The notes below the pieces were generated by a model. That model saw only the letters and a program-made list of their open reading frames with translations. It ran no database searches and had not been told where the DNA came from. Positions 9,132 to 18,967 of a stretch of DNA of 64,000 bases are shown here, piece by piece. This DNA is from Saprospiraceae bacterium (GTDB lineage: Bacteria; Bacteroidota; Bacteroidia; Chitinophagales; Saprospiraceae). Within the stretch, counting starts at the first letter, position 1. Each line of letters starts with the position of its first letter. Made by a program: the position numbers and the translations under genes. The DNA is taken from the NCBI GenBank assembly GCA_016714445.1, contig JADJNF010000007.1:434001-498000 (forward strand). The letters are read 5' to 3'.

Positions 9132-10685
9132 TTATTGAATATCAAAAACCAACTGACCAAGGTTTCTGTCTGCTCCGTCCCCGGGACATTTACATTTTAT
9201 ATCCTGAAAAATGTATTTGTCACCCGGATTTGCTTTACCCTGAAGACCAGCTGCCTGACCTTCAATTCTAGCACCTCTGTTGGGAGCAAATTCAGGATCC
9301 TGTCTTTTTGCCACTCTTACCAGAGTAAAACCTGCCAGATTACATTTTGCCTCAAAGTCAAAATTATCAAGTATTGGAATCAAAGAACTATATCCTTTAA
9401 ATGTTCCATTACCAATTTTACCACCTCTTTCTTTACCTCCCAATAAAGGAACGGGGTCAGGAATTCTTTTGATTCTGAATTCTTTACTGCCACTCATACC
9501 CGGTGCTGACACAGTGACCACTGCTTTAGTGCCCTGCGCACCAGTAGCCTGTACTGTATATGTACCATCTCCATTTCTGCTGATGTTACCACCTGTCATA
9601 GATACTTTGATTTGCGCTGAAGGTACTCCTGCTGCAGAAACTTCTACCGGATTATCTACTCCCAAATAAAATACATTCATTTTTGATGCTGAAATAGTTA
9701 CAGATCTCTCTCCTACTTCGTATTCAAAAGTCTGTTTGTACTGATTTGTTTCTCCTGTCACCGGATTGGTGACAGACGCCACAGCTTCATATTTTTTAAT
9801 ACCTACATCGTTTGCTGTCTGAGACCATTTAGCAGCACCTTCAGCATCCAGTGGAAGCGCAGCACCATTTACAGATATTCTGATTCCTGTATTACTTGAA
9901 TTATCAGCTGCGGCTGACAAAAACACATCTGTTTCAAATTTTTCACCTTTGATGACATAAGATTTTTTAGGCGCAGATACAACTCTGAACTTATTTAAAA
10001 CAACATCATCTGTAAGTCCTACTTTTCCAGCCAGATAATTTAAGACTGCAGCTTCTGAACTTTTAACATCATTGGCAAACTTTGAGAAAATAGGCATACA
10101 GGCGCCCAAAGGCATATGTCCGAAAGTAAAATCAGACCAACTTGCTTTTTTATTGGTTGATTTTTTCCAGGTTTCATCATCAATGTTGATAGGAAGTTTT
10201 GCTGCAAAATCATCTCTGTCTTTTCCTTCATCCACTAACGCCAAAAACTTATCTTTTATCTCAATCATTTTTCCTTTCAGCTCTTCTCCTTTACCTGCGT
10301 TTACCAGAAGTCTGGTAGTAGCATCGTAATCACGAAGGCCTTTCAGCTGCTCCTTTCCTTCTACAGTTTCATATCCTCCGGTTTGTTCCACCAAAAAATT
10401 CTTTATCTCATCAATAAAGTCACTTCCTTCTTTGGAGATAACACCTACCTGATCTACTCTTTCGGCATATTTTGCGAGAGTTGCAGATTTTTTTGCACTA
10501 TCTTTAATGCTTTCCGGAAGATCTTTGTTTGCAGCATCCAATGCATCATTTGCTTTCACAAGACCTTTATCCACCATTTCAAAGGCGTTAAAAATCTCAG
10601 CAGATACATTGAGTGCCAATAGCGCGGTCAGTACTAGATACATGACGTTAATCATCAACTGCCGCGGTTCCTTAGGTATTGACAT
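9132..10685 (-). CDS. gldM: T9SS/gliding motor protein GldM
   Basis: GldM is the periplasm-spanning partner of GldL in the proton-driven motor of the type IX secretion system. The 517-residue length fits. An N-terminal basic stretch (KEPRQLMINVMYLVLTALLA) leads into the single transmembrane helix at about residues 10-32. The rest is periplasmic, with a helical first domain and beta-rich domains that carry the repeated NPVTGETNQYKQTFEYEV and PSAQIKVSMTGG-type strands. It lies 48 bases after gldL. The start ATG is the one giving MSIPKEPRQ, the usual family N-terminus. Confidence 0.95.
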   Translation of the reverse strand: MSIPKEPRQLMINVMYLVLTALLALNVSAEIFNAFEMVDKGLVKANDALDAANKDLPESIKDSAKKSATLAKYAERVDQVGVISKEGSDFIDEIKNFLVEQTGGYETVEGKEQLKGLRDYDATTRLLVNAGKGEELKGKMIEIKDKFLALVDEGKDRDDFAAKLPINIDDETWKKSTNKKASWSDFTFGHMPLGACMPIFSKFANDVKSSEAAVLNYLAGKVGLTDDVVLNKFRVVSAPKKSYVIKGEKFETDVFLSAAADNSSNTGIRISVNGAALPLDAEGAAKWSQTANDVGIKKYEAVASVTNPVTGETNQYKQTFEYEVGERSVTISASKMNVFYLGVDNPVEVSAAGVPSAQIKVSMTGGNISRNGDGTYTVQATGAQGTKAVVTVSAPGMSGSKEFRIKRIPDPVPLLGGKERGGKIGNGTFKGYSSLIPILDNFDFEAKCNLAGFTLVRVAKRQDPEFAPNRGARIEGQAAGLQGKANPGDKYIFQDIKCKCPGDGADRNLGQLVFDIQ

Positions 10686-10733
10686 TTTATATCTTTTTTA
10701 TTTTGTTAAAAAATAAATTTAATTCAGATTGAA

Positions 10734-11318
10734 TTATCCTTTTACATTATATGCAGAAAGGATGTTGCCATATACCGCATTTAAAGAAGTAAGGTTTTTG
10801 CTCAGACTTGACATCTGTGCCTGATATTGTTTAGTATCTTCTACACTATTGTTCAATGTAGCCATGGCTTCATTCATCTTGGTATAAAAGTTATTCATTG
10901 CTTTCAACTGATCACCAGTCTGACTGAAATCAACTTCCTGAAGTGCCTTCAGTGAGCCAAGGCTTTTTGACATAGACTGTAACTCATTCAACATTCCGCC
11001 CAATTTACCTTCTACAACTTCAGCATTTAATGCTTTTGGTGCTGCTGAAGACGTACCACCAGCAGTAAGTGGTGCAATCTGTGAACCATACTGATCCAAT
11101 CCCGGATACAATTTCTCCCAGTAATAATCCTTTTCAGGTCCTAAAATACCCAACATGGCGAATAAAAACGCTTCTACACATAATCCTGCAGTGATCATCC
11201 AGCCTCCCCAAGAGGTACTGTTCAACTTACCAAGGGCACCTATCATAACGACAGATGCACCAACACCGATTAGCAAGTTTTTTAAATATTTGAAAGATGG
11301 TGATTTGAAAAAACTCAT
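10734..11318 (-). CDS. gldL: T9SS/gliding motor protein GldL
   Basis: GldL is the inner membrane motor subunit of the type IX secretion system and works with GldM. The 194 residues are a little shorter than many homologues. Two transmembrane helices lie at about 13-31 (YLKNLLIGVGASVVMIGALG) and 36-58 (WGGWMITAGLCVEAFLFAML), with the conserved Glu in the second helix (VEAFLF). FLGILGPEKDYYWEKLYPGLD-like text after helix 2 is strongly typical. The remaining part is a predicted coiled coil (LQSMSKSLGSLKALQEV). It follows gldK by 96 bases and precedes gldM. Confidence 0.94.
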   Translation of the reverse strand: MSFFKSPSFKYLKNLLIGVGASVVMIGALGKLNSTSWGGWMITAGLCVEAFLFAMLGILGPEKDYYWEKLYPGLDQYGSQIAPLTAGGTSSAAPKALNAEVVEGKLGGMLNELQSMSKSLGSLKALQEVDFSQTGDQLKAMNNFYTKMNEAMATLNNSVEDTKQYQAQMSSLSKNLTSLNAVYGNILSAYNVKG

Positions 11319-11414
11319 TGTGAATAAAATTTTTGTGATTTGTTAAATAATAAATTGATATCGTGTCGGAGCAATACATCGAAGTATTAACTCCATCTTT
11401 AGCCTACATTAATA

Positions 11415-12647
11415 TTAAAAGTCGTTTACAGATCTACCCAGATATGTGATCACACATCTGAAACCTATATAAGATTTGCTGGTATCCTGAAACTCCCAGT
11501 TTCTTGTCCCTGTCTGGCAGTAATAAGATATATCTTTCCATGATCCTCCTCTGATTACTTTTCTTTTGTACGCTTCCGGATCAGTGTCGGCTGCATCATA
11601 TCTGTAATCAGAATTCAGGTCATGCTGGTGATTGTATGCGTTTTCGTGAAATGCAGAAGAAGTCCATTCTGCTACATTACCAGCCATACAGAACAATCCG
11701 TAATCGTTGGGAAAATAAGCATCTGCTTTTACGGTGTGTAATCCTCCGTCTTCAGGATAATTTCCTCTGCCCGGTTTAAAATTGGCCAGAAGACAACCCT
11801 TTGCATTTCTGATATATGGACCTCCCCATGGGTAAGGTGAGATATCATGACCTCCTCTGGCGGCATATTCCCACTCAGCTTCAGAAGGCAATCTGAATTC
11901 TTCTGTATTGGGCTCATCCTGTTTGTATTGATTCCAAAGTTTGGTTCTCCAGTGACAGAAAGCAGTCGCTTGTTTCCAGTTTACTCCAACAACAGGGTAA
12001 TCATCAAAAGCCGGATGCCAGAAGTAATTTCGGGTTTGAGGCTCATTGTAAGCGTAGGTAAAATCTCTGATCCAGCAAAGGGTATCCGGGAAAATTTTTA
12101 TTTCTGCTTTATTTATAATTGATTTTCTGGTCGCTGTTTTATCATGAGCGGCCTTTTGCCAGTCTATCCATTGGTATTTGTATTTCAGGCTAGCATTATC
12201 AATTTCTCTTTTACCTTCAAAAGCCATATCGCCTTCATAATACATCTCTCCAAGGGTCTCATCATCCCAATCCAATTCTATATCCCAATCTATGGTTTCA
12301 TTATCGAAGTCATCTGTTTTTTTATTGCCCATCAATTCATGTGCTATAGAATCTCTGACCCAATATACAAACTGGCGGTACTCATTATTGGTGATTTCTG
12401 TATCATCCATGAAGAAGCCGGAAATGGAAATATTTTTTTGTCTCTGTGCGTATGTAGAGAAAACATCCTGGTCACTCTGACCTATCGTAAGGGTACCGGA
12501 AGGAACATACACCATACCGAATGGATTAAATCCACCCCACTTTGGTCTTGCCTGCACACCGGTCAGTTGACCCGTCTCCTGCTTACCGCAGGAAGATAGC
12601 AGAAATACAATACATAACAAAAGACTGAATCCTGATAAACTTTTCAT
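11415..12647 (-). CDS. gldK: T9SS/gliding lipoprotein GldK
   Basis: GldK is an outer membrane lipoprotein that forms the ring of the type IX secretion system with GldN. The 410-residue protein starts with a lipoprotein signal, LLSSC-G at residues 16-21, giving a lipidated Cys20. It has the formylglycine-generating-enzyme-like (FGE-sulfatase) fold: FFMDDTEITNNEYRQFV at about 78-94, RLPSEAEWEYAARGG at about 254, MAGNVAEWTSSA and VIRGGSWKD, ending YIGFRCV. It is first in gldKLMN and divergent from the T9SS cargo gene at 12939. Confidence 0.95.
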   Translation of the reverse strand: MKSLSGFSLLLCIVFLLSSCGKQETGQLTGVQARPKWGGFNPFGMVYVPSGTLTIGQSDQDVFSTYAQRQKNISISGFFMDDTEITNNEYRQFVYWVRDSIAHELMGNKKTDDFDNETIDWDIELDWDDETLGEMYYEGDMAFEGKREIDNASLKYKYQWIDWQKAAHDKTATRKSIINKAEIKIFPDTLCWIRDFTYAYNEPQTRNYFWHPAFDDYPVVGVNWKQATAFCHWRTKLWNQYKQDEPNTEEFRLPSEAEWEYAARGGHDISPYPWGGPYIRNAKGCLLANFKPGRGNYPEDGGLHTVKADAYFPNDYGLFCMAGNVAEWTSSAFHENAYNHQHDLNSDYRYDAADTDPEAYKRKVIRGGSWKDISYYCQTGTRNWEFQDTSKSYIGFRCVITYLGRSVNDF

Positions 12648-12938
12648 TTTCTTTTAGCGATTTTACCTAATAAATAAGGGCTTCGGAATAAAGCGGCGTA
12701 AAGATAATTTACTATTTTAAAACTCCAACTATTTTAAATTCGATTTTTAAAATATTTTTTATCCACTGAAAACTCTTTAGCAAGTGGATAACGATGATAT
12801 TGATCATTTATTGTACAGATTTAACAAAAATATTACATTGAAATTTTTATTATAAATAATATTTCTATATTTGCTGCTTATTATAGAAATCAATAAAATA
12901 AACCTATTTCTTTTTACGAACATTTAAATCATTTGAGA
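12648..12938. promoter_or_regulatory. Divergent promoter region between gldK and the first cargo gene
   Basis: About 290 A+T-rich bases separate gldK (left) from the cargo gene (right). On the right a TATATTTG -7 box covers 12866-12873. On the left a weaker TATCTTTA box (minus strand) lies close to gldK. No shared operator was identified. Confidence 0.4.
12866..12873 (+). promoter_or_regulatory. -7 box of the first cargo gene
   Basis: TATATTTG fits TAnnTTTG and sits about 66 bases before the ATG at 12939. The surrounding block (an A+T-rich stretch, then TATATTTGCTG) recurs upstream of the paralogue at 16413, indicating a duplicated promoter. Confidence 0.55.
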
Positions 12939-15785
12939 ATGAAAAATTTTTTAACAAAATCAGGAGTACTAACCTTACTAGTGTTGTTTGGCTACCATTC
13001 CGCTTATTTGCAGTGCACAAACGCCCCCGAAGGGCAATTTCCATCAACCTCAGTTGCACTTAATCAAAATACCACATCACAGAATTTAACTACTTGTGCA
13101 TACACAGGTGAGTATTCGGTTGTATCAGGGGTACAATCCGGAAAAAGTTATACTGTTGGAAGTAGTATTGCAACAAATTATATTACGATTACTTCTGAAG
13201 ATGGCCTAACAGTTGTCAATCATGGGATCCAACCTTTTACATTTGTAGCGCCTTCGGCTGCAAACTTGCGGGTTTACAGACATGATGACGCTGCTTGTGG
13301 GGTTACCGATTCTGGTTGTAGAACTATAACTATGGTGTGTAGTGATTGTGTACCTCCACCACCGCCAGCCAATGATAACTGCGCAGGAGCAATTGCTTTT
13401 CCAGCTATTCCCACCAATGGAGATTGTGCTACTTTAACAGGAAATACAGCCAATGCAACTCAATCTCAAACCGCATGTGCAGGTTCCGGAGCGGATGATG
13501 ATGTTTGGTTTTCTTTTGTTGCTACTGCAACTACGGCTATTGTTGATATAACAGCAATTAGTGGAACAACTGATAGAGTTCATCAGATTTTTTCTGGTTC
13601 TTGCGGTTCCTTGGTCAGTGTAAAATGTAGTGATCCTGAAACAAGTACGACAACCGGGCTTACAATTGGTGCAACCTACTATCTTCGAGTTCATACTTAT
13701 GGTAGCGGCACAAGTACTTCGTTTAACATTTGTGTAAAAGTCCCACCGCCTCCACCTGCCAACGACAATTGTGCTAGTGCAATTGCATTTCCAACTGTTC
13801 CAACCAATGGAGATTGTGTTACTTTAGTAGGTAATACAGCCAGTGCATCGCAGTCTCAGACGGCTTGTACAGGATCCGGGGCGGATGATGATATCTGGTT
13901 CTCATTTGTAGCACCCGGAAGTACTATCATTTTAGATTTGACTGCAATCAGTGGTTCATCTGATCGGGTACATCAGATTTTTTCAGGAACATGTGGCTCT
14001 TTGGTCAGCGTAAAATGTAGTGATCCTGAGTCGAGCACTACTACTGGTTTAACCACAGGAGAAACTTATTATGTACGTGTTCATACTTACTCAACCGGCA
14101 ATAGTACTTCATTTAACATTTGTTTAAGAACGCCACGTCCGGTACCAGTAAATGATCTTTGTTCAAATGCAATAGCCTTATCGTGTGGTCAAACTCTTTC
14201 TGGGTACACGGATAGCTCAACATCAGATAGTGCGCCTACTTGTAACACTTTTACAAATACTTCACCCGGAGTATGGTATACATTTACCGGAAACGGAGGA
14301 ACAGCTACCATCAGTCTTTGTGGCTCAACATTTGATACTAAACTTTCTGTGTATACCGGCAATTGTGGAGGTTTAACTTGCGTCACTGCCGATGATGACT
14401 TCTGTAGTTTGCAATCTCAGGTAAGTTTTGCTACCACACCATGTGTGACATATTATGTTTTAGTTCACGCATATTTAACAAATGTAGGCAACTTTACTAT
14501 TGCTGCTACTTGTACTGCTCCACCAGCTCCGCCTGCCAATGATGTGTGTTCAGGTGCAGAAACAGTGACTTGCGGAAGTATCATAACAGGAAACACTTCT
14601 ACCGCAACTCCGGACGGAGGTTACTGCAGATCATGTAATGACATTGGAGGAGGCAGAGGAGTATGGTATAAACTTACCGGAAATGGTGCTCAGGTTACCT
14701 TAAATCTATGCGGATCATCATTTAATACAACAGTGGATGTATATAGCGGAAGTTGTGCATCATTAATACCAGTGGTAAGTAATGACAATGATGGTGTGGT
14801 ATGTATGTCTAACAGATCCAGGGCTGTATTTAATGCTTCTGTTGGAACAGATTATTATATATTGGTTAGCGGAGCGGGAGAATGTGATTTAGGTGCATTC
14901 ACCATGAATATTTCATGTCTTTGCGGACCGACACTATCTGCACCGTGGACAGTAAACAACATCGGGTCTTCCAATGGAAATGGTATAGACAATGTATGTA
15001 ACGGTACCATTGATATCTCTGCCAGCAACTTTGGTTCTCCAAGCAGTGATGTACAAACATTTGCCAATCAGGAATTTTGTGGTAATTTTACCATCACCGC
15101 TAAACTCGAATCTGTTACCAATCTAGGTTGGGGTGGATTAATGGTAAGAGAAAATGATGCGCCAGGTTCTAAAAAAGTTGCGTTAAGAACACAGTTAAAC
15201 AGTTTGTTTGTTCGTGATCTGAGAGCTACTACCAATGGTGTTCAATCTCAGCAACAATGGTCAAGACCTACTCATTCCTGGATGAGAATTACCAGAACTG
15301 GTAATACTTTTGTAGGTTCTACTTCATTCAATGGGACAACATGGCAAACAGCTTTTACTGCTACTCTTGTATTACCAAATTGTATTGATGCAGGTTTATT
15401 TGCTCAAAGTATTAATGTAAATACGCCTACTTTGGCAGCTTTCAGCAATCTGGCTGGATTTAACACTCAGATTCCAAATATTATAGATCAGAATACCACT
15501 AACAGAAGCATAGATACTGAAAAAGAATTTTCAGTCTATCCAAATCCTGCATCTGATGAGATCAAAGTTAAATGGATCAGTGGTTATACCGGTAAAGCGG
15601 CAACTATTACCATCACCAATCAATTGGGTCAAACTGTGGTTACACAAAAGCTAAGTGCGGTTACTAATGAGATAGAAACCATCAATGTAAGTCAGCTTAC
15701 CAATGGTATGTACATCTTATCTGTACAATCAGAAGACAAACAAACGATACATCGCAAATTTACTATCGGCTCGATTAGACCATAA
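12939..15785 (+). CDS. T9SS cargo protein with four PPC-like repeats, a concanavalin-like region and a type A sorting domain
   Basis: A 948-residue secreted protein. I start it at the ATG at 12939, since the paralogue also begins with MKxFLTK; an upstream TTG at 12933 would add two residues. A signal peptide (residues 1-25) precedes a unique N-terminal domain shared with the paralogue (to about 137). Then come four Cys-rich domains starting about residues 138, 269, 399 and 528, each opening with PxPPANDxC. A beta-rich region with WGGLMVRENDAPGSK (about 730) resembles a concanavalin-like fold. The C-terminus (from about 861, SVYPNPASDEIKV) is a T9SS type A sorting domain, which sends the protein across the outer membrane. 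No catalytic site was recognised. Confidence 0.85.
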   Translation: MKNFLTKSGVLTLLVLFGYHSAYLQCTNAPEGQFPSTSVALNQNTTSQNLTTCAYTGEYSVVSGVQSGKSYTVGSSIATNYITITSEDGLTVVNHGIQPFTFVAPSAANLRVYRHDDAACGVTDSGCRTITMVCSDCVPPPPPANDNCAGAIAFPAIPTNGDCATLTGNTANATQSQTACAGSGADDDVWFSFVATATTAIVDITAISGTTDRVHQIFSGSCGSLVSVKCSDPETSTTTGLTIGATYYLRVHTYGSGTSTSFNICVKVPPPPPANDNCASAIAFPTVPTNGDCVTLVGNTASASQSQTACTGSGADDDIWFSFVAPGSTIILDLTAISGSSDRVHQIFSGTCGSLVSVKCSDPESSTTTGLTTGETYYVRVHTYSTGNSTSFNICLRTPRPVPVNDLCSNAIALSCGQTLSGYTDSSTSDSAPTCNTFTNTSPGVWYTFTGNGGTATISLCGSTFDTKLSVYTGNCGGLTCVTADDDFCSLQSQVSFATTPCVTYYVLVHAYLTNVGNFTIAATCTAPPAPPANDVCSGAETVTCGSIITGNTSTATPDGGYCRSCNDIGGGRGVWYKLTGNGAQVTLNLCGSSFNTTVDVYSGSCASLIPVVSNDNDGVVCMSNRSRAVFNASVGTDYYILVSGAGECDLGAFTMNISCLCGPTLSAPWTVNNIGSSNGNGIDNVCNGTIDISASNFGSPSSDVQTFANQEFCGNFTITAKLESVTNLGWGGLMVRENDAPGSKKVALRTQLNSLFVRDLRATTNGVQSQQQWSRPTHSWMRITRTGNTFVGSTSFNGTTWQTAFTATLVLPNCIDAGLFAQSINVNTPTLAAFSNLAGFNTQIPNIIDQNTTNRSIDTEKEFSVYPNPASDEIKVKWISGYTGKAATITITNQLGQTVVTQKLSAVTNEIETINVSQLTNGMYILSVQSEDKQTIHRKFTIGSIRP

Positions 15786-15806
15786 TAATAGCGAATATTA
15801 AGTATT

Positions 15807-15845
15807 AAAAAAGGGTGGATTCTTTATAGAGTCCACCCTTTTTTT
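15807..15845 (+). terminator. Terminator after the first cargo gene
   Basis: AAAAAAGGGTGGATTC pairs with GAGTCCACCC plus a T run (15841-15845). It begins 21 bases after the stop and is a clear rho-independent hairpin. Confidence 0.8.
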
Positions 15846-15940
15846 ACTATAAGAACCTAAAATCAAGATCCAAAGTATCGTATGTCTCCGCTGGAGTCAT
15901 GAAATTGGACTTATCAATTTCTCAAAGTTGAAACCATTGA

Positions 15941-16088
15941 GTCTACTCCGAAAAGTGTAATTTAGCCACAAAGGTACAAAAAGACAAAGGACCACAAATT
16001 TCAAACATTTGATAATCATAACTTTGTGCTTACTTAGAGACTTCGAGACTTAATGGCATTTCATTGTTTATGACTTCTCGGAGTATAT
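15941..16088. repeat. Dispersed 148-bp element with terminal inverted repeats, copy A
   Basis: The left end GTCTACTCCGAAAA and the right end (read on the minus strand, TATACTCCGAGAA) form an imperfect terminal inverted repeat. The interior reads TTTAGCCACAAAGGTACAAA and later CTTTGTG, and matches copy B (28257-28404) with long identical runs. The upstream flank CTCAAAGTTG recurs, inverted, beside copy B. No coding potential was seen. Confidence 0.7.
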
Positions 16089-16341
16089 ACTAACCATTCA
16101 AAATTCAAATCGAACGAACGCTTATACTTCAGAAAAGTCAATCTTAATTTGAAAGTAAACAGACCTGAACTCCTAACCCGATATAACACACTATAATTGC
16201 AATCCTATACAAAATACATATACCCTTTTGGAATCCATAGGTAAAATTGTAAAATATATTACTTTAAGCCAATTATATCGATATTCACATTCAATATTTT
16301 GAAATTATATACATTAAAATTTTTATTATAAATATTTTCCC

Positions 16342-16349
16342 TATATTTG
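16342..16349 (+). promoter_or_regulatory. -7 box of the second cargo gene
   Basis: TATATTTG fits TAnnTTTG, 63 bases before the ATG at 16413. The surrounding 30-40 bases resemble those upstream of the paralogue at 12939. Confidence 0.55.
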
Positions 16350-16412
16350 CTGTCTATTATTATCATAGAACAGAACCTAATTTTCTTTATTTAACTTTAA
16401 AATTTTCTGAGA

Positions 16413-18902
16413 ATGAAATCTTTTTTAACTAAAACAGGGATATTATCCTTTTTTTTATTGCTTGGCTACCATTCTGCTTTCTCGCAGTGTACCAATGCAC
16501 CAGATGGGCAATGGCCAACAGGCACAGTAACTTTAAATCAAAATGCTGACCCAACTACTCTTACAACTTGTGCTTTTACAGGCGAGTATTCAGTTGTTGG
16601 TGGAGTGCAATCCGGTAGAAGTTATACTGTAGGTAGTAGTACAGCCACCAATTACATTACAATAACTTCAGCAGATGGATTGACTGTTGTTGCTCATGGA
16701 ATTCAACCTTTTACTTTTACATCACCATCGGCTGCAGATTTAAGGGTTTATCGTCATGAAAATGCTGCTTGTGATACTGATGATATAGGTTGCAGAATAA
16801 TAACAATGACATGTAATAATTGTATAGCACCACCACCTCCACCATCACTTACCAATGATGAATGTTCAGGTGCCATTCCATTAACTGTTGGTGCCACTTG
16901 TACTTTTACACAATACACCAATGCAGGTGCCACAGGTTCAGCAGGTGCACCGGCTCCCGGTTGTGCTTCATACTCAGGTGGTGATGTTTGGTTTAGCGTT
17001 GTGGTTCCTGCTGGGGGAACAGTCATCTTAGATTCAAATACAGGTGTTATAACAGATAGCGGAATGGCTATTTATTCAGGCACTTGCGGATCTTTAACCT
17101 TGATAGAATGTGATGATGACGACAGTGCTAATGGTAATATGTCACGAATAGCGAGATCTGGTCTCACACCGGGATCAACTATTTATGTAAGATTCTGGGA
17201 ATTTGGAGGAAATAACAATGGTACATTCAGCATATGTGCTTCATTGCCACCGAACGCTCCTGCAAATGACAACTGTGCCAGTGCAGCTGTGGTAATTGCA
17301 AACCCAGCATTGACTTGTACCAATGTTACTCCTGGTACATTAGCAGGGGCTACGGCTTCAACCGGTGCTACAAGTACTTGTGGTACATATGATGATGATG
17401 TATGGTTTTCATTTGTGGCTACTAGTGCTACACATCAGGTTGAGTTATTAAATATTACAGGAAGTACAACAGATCTCACTCATCAGGTACTTACGAGTTG
17501 TGGAGCAACTACTTCTTTGGTTTGTAGTGATCCAAATCTAAGTACTGTAGGTGGACTTACAATAGGAACTACCTATTACATCAGAGTAGCATCATGGACA
17601 GCAACAGCAGGACAAACTTCCAGCTTTAATGTATGTGTTAAAACGCCACCGCCGCCACCAGCAAATGACCTTTGTGCCAATGCGATTGAATTTCCTTGTA
17701 ACGGGTCTGTAACAGGTAGTACATTATTCTCAACTGCTGATGCAGCACCCACTTGTGATGGATTTGCAAATACGTCACCAGGAGTTTGGTATAAATTCAC
17801 AGGAACTGGATTTCCGGTTACCATAAGCTCATGTGGAGGCGTAACTTGGGACAATAAAATTTCTGTGTATACAGGTAGCTGTGGAGCTTTCACTTGTGTA
17901 GCTGCAGATGACGATGATTGTGATCCCGGTTTACAAGCACTTGTTGATTTCGCATCTACAGCCGGTACAACTTATTACATTTTAGTACATGGATTTTTAG
18001 ATGCTGCAGGTGATTTTACCCTAACGCTTACTACCGCACAATGTAATGCTTGTAAAGGTACTGATCCACCTAGAATAAGCAACCTCACAGGTACATCAAC
18101 AACCATAAATTGGAATACTGTATCAGGAACAACCCAATACAGTTATACCGTCGGAACAGGTCTTTTGTTATGCCCAAGTAGCGCAACAGTAACAAACACT
18201 GCTTCAACTTCTGTTAATTTAACAGGTTTATTGCCAGGTACTGACTATACTGTATGTGTAAGAGCAAATACTTGTTCAGGTGGAACTTCACCTAGTGCAT
18301 GGAGTAGTGTAAGATTTACTACTCCTGGAAATTGTGAAGCACCATCACAACCTTTTGTATCAGGTCTTACCACTTCATCAGCTACTTTGACTTGGCCAGC
18401 AGTGGCAGGAGTAACTTCCTACAAGTATAGCAGAGGATCATCTTCTACCTGTGCCAATGGTACACTTACTACTACCGGATCAAATACAGTTACACTTACT
18501 GGTTTAACTCCAGGAACAACTTATTACTTCTGTGTTCAGTCTGATTGTGGAAGTAGTGCAAGTGGTTTTGTAAGTGCCAGATTTACTACTTTAGCTGCAC
18601 CTGGATCTAGACCAGCCGGAACTAATGAAGGTGACTTGATGGAATACAGTGTTTATCCTAATCCAGCTAATGAAGATATCAATCTTGCATTGAATAACTT
18701 CCCGGCTGGAAAAAATGTAAATGTACAAATCATCAATCAGCTTGGTCAGACTATGGTAACACATAGATTTACAAATGAAAGTAATCATGTAGAAACCATC
18801 AAAGTTGATCAACTTCCTGATGGAATTTACATCATGTCAGTTCAAGCTGCCGGAACAGAACAAAAATTCAAAAAATTTGTGAAAGGTGCTTTGAGACCAT
18901 AA
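16413..18902 (+). CDS. T9SS cargo protein with PPC-like and fibronectin type III domains and a type A sorting domain
   Basis: An 829-residue secreted protein, paralogous to that at 12939. After the signal peptide (about 1-25, ending AFSQ) come the shared N-terminal domain (to about 139), three PxPPANDxC-type domains (about 140, 280 and 413), and two fibronectin type III domains (about 547-640 and 640-735, each with the LTGLLPGTDYTVCV or LTGLTPGTTYYFCV strand). The C-terminus from about 745 (EYSVYPNPANEDI) is a T9SS type A sorting domain. Domain composition suggests an adhesive or matrix-type surface protein; no enzyme signature is visible. The same leader and sorting tags, and adjacency to gldKLMN, indicate joint use of the T9SS. 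Confidence 0.85.
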   Translation: MKSFLTKTGILSFFLLLGYHSAFSQCTNAPDGQWPTGTVTLNQNADPTTLTTCAFTGEYSVVGGVQSGRSYTVGSSTATNYITITSADGLTVVAHGIQPFTFTSPSAADLRVYRHENAACDTDDIGCRIITMTCNNCIAPPPPPSLTNDECSGAIPLTVGATCTFTQYTNAGATGSAGAPAPGCASYSGGDVWFSVVVPAGGTVILDSNTGVITDSGMAIYSGTCGSLTLIECDDDDSANGNMSRIARSGLTPGSTIYVRFWEFGGNNNGTFSICASLPPNAPANDNCASAAVVIANPALTCTNVTPGTLAGATASTGATSTCGTYDDDVWFSFVATSATHQVELLNITGSTTDLTHQVLTSCGATTSLVCSDPNLSTVGGLTIGTTYYIRVASWTATAGQTSSFNVCVKTPPPPPANDLCANAIEFPCNGSVTGSTLFSTADAAPTCDGFANTSPGVWYKFTGTGFPVTISSCGGVTWDNKISVYTGSCGAFTCVAADDDDCDPGLQALVDFASTAGTTYYILVHGFLDAAGDFTLTLTTAQCNACKGTDPPRISNLTGTSTTINWNTVSGTTQYSYTVGTGLLLCPSSATVTNTASTSVNLTGLLPGTDYTVCVRANTCSGGTSPSAWSSVRFTTPGNCEAPSQPFVSGLTTSSATLTWPAVAGVTSYKYSRGSSSTCANGTLTTTGSNTVTLTGLTPGTTYYFCVQSDCGSSASGFVSARFTTLAAPGSRPAGTNEGDLMEYSVYPNPANEDINLALNNFPAGKNVNVQIINQLGQTMVTHRFTNESNHVETIKVDQLPDGIYIMSVQAAGTEQKFKKFVKGALRP

Positions 18903-18934
18903 TATAAATTATACGTCAAATACCAATTAAAAAG

Positions 18935-18967
18935 GGCTGTCGGAAATCTTCCGGCAGCCTTTTTTAT
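18935..18967 (+). terminator. Terminator after the second cargo gene
   Basis: GGCTGTCGGAA, a 3-base loop and TTCCGGCAGCC form a strong hairpin followed by a T run (18960-18967). It lies 33 bases past the stop. Confidence 0.9.

Larger units (their letters stand above)
15786..16412. other. Intergenic region between the two cargo paralogues
   Basis: This 627-base region holds the terminator of the first cargo gene (15807-15845), a copy of the dispersed 148-bp inverted-repeat element (15941-16088) and the promoter block of the second cargo gene (-7 box at 16342-16349). The remainder shows nothing recognisable. Confidence 0.5.

Noticed and set aside
12933..12938. TTG start for the first cargo protein
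   Set aside because: The paralogue starts at MKSFLTK, matching the ATG at 12939.
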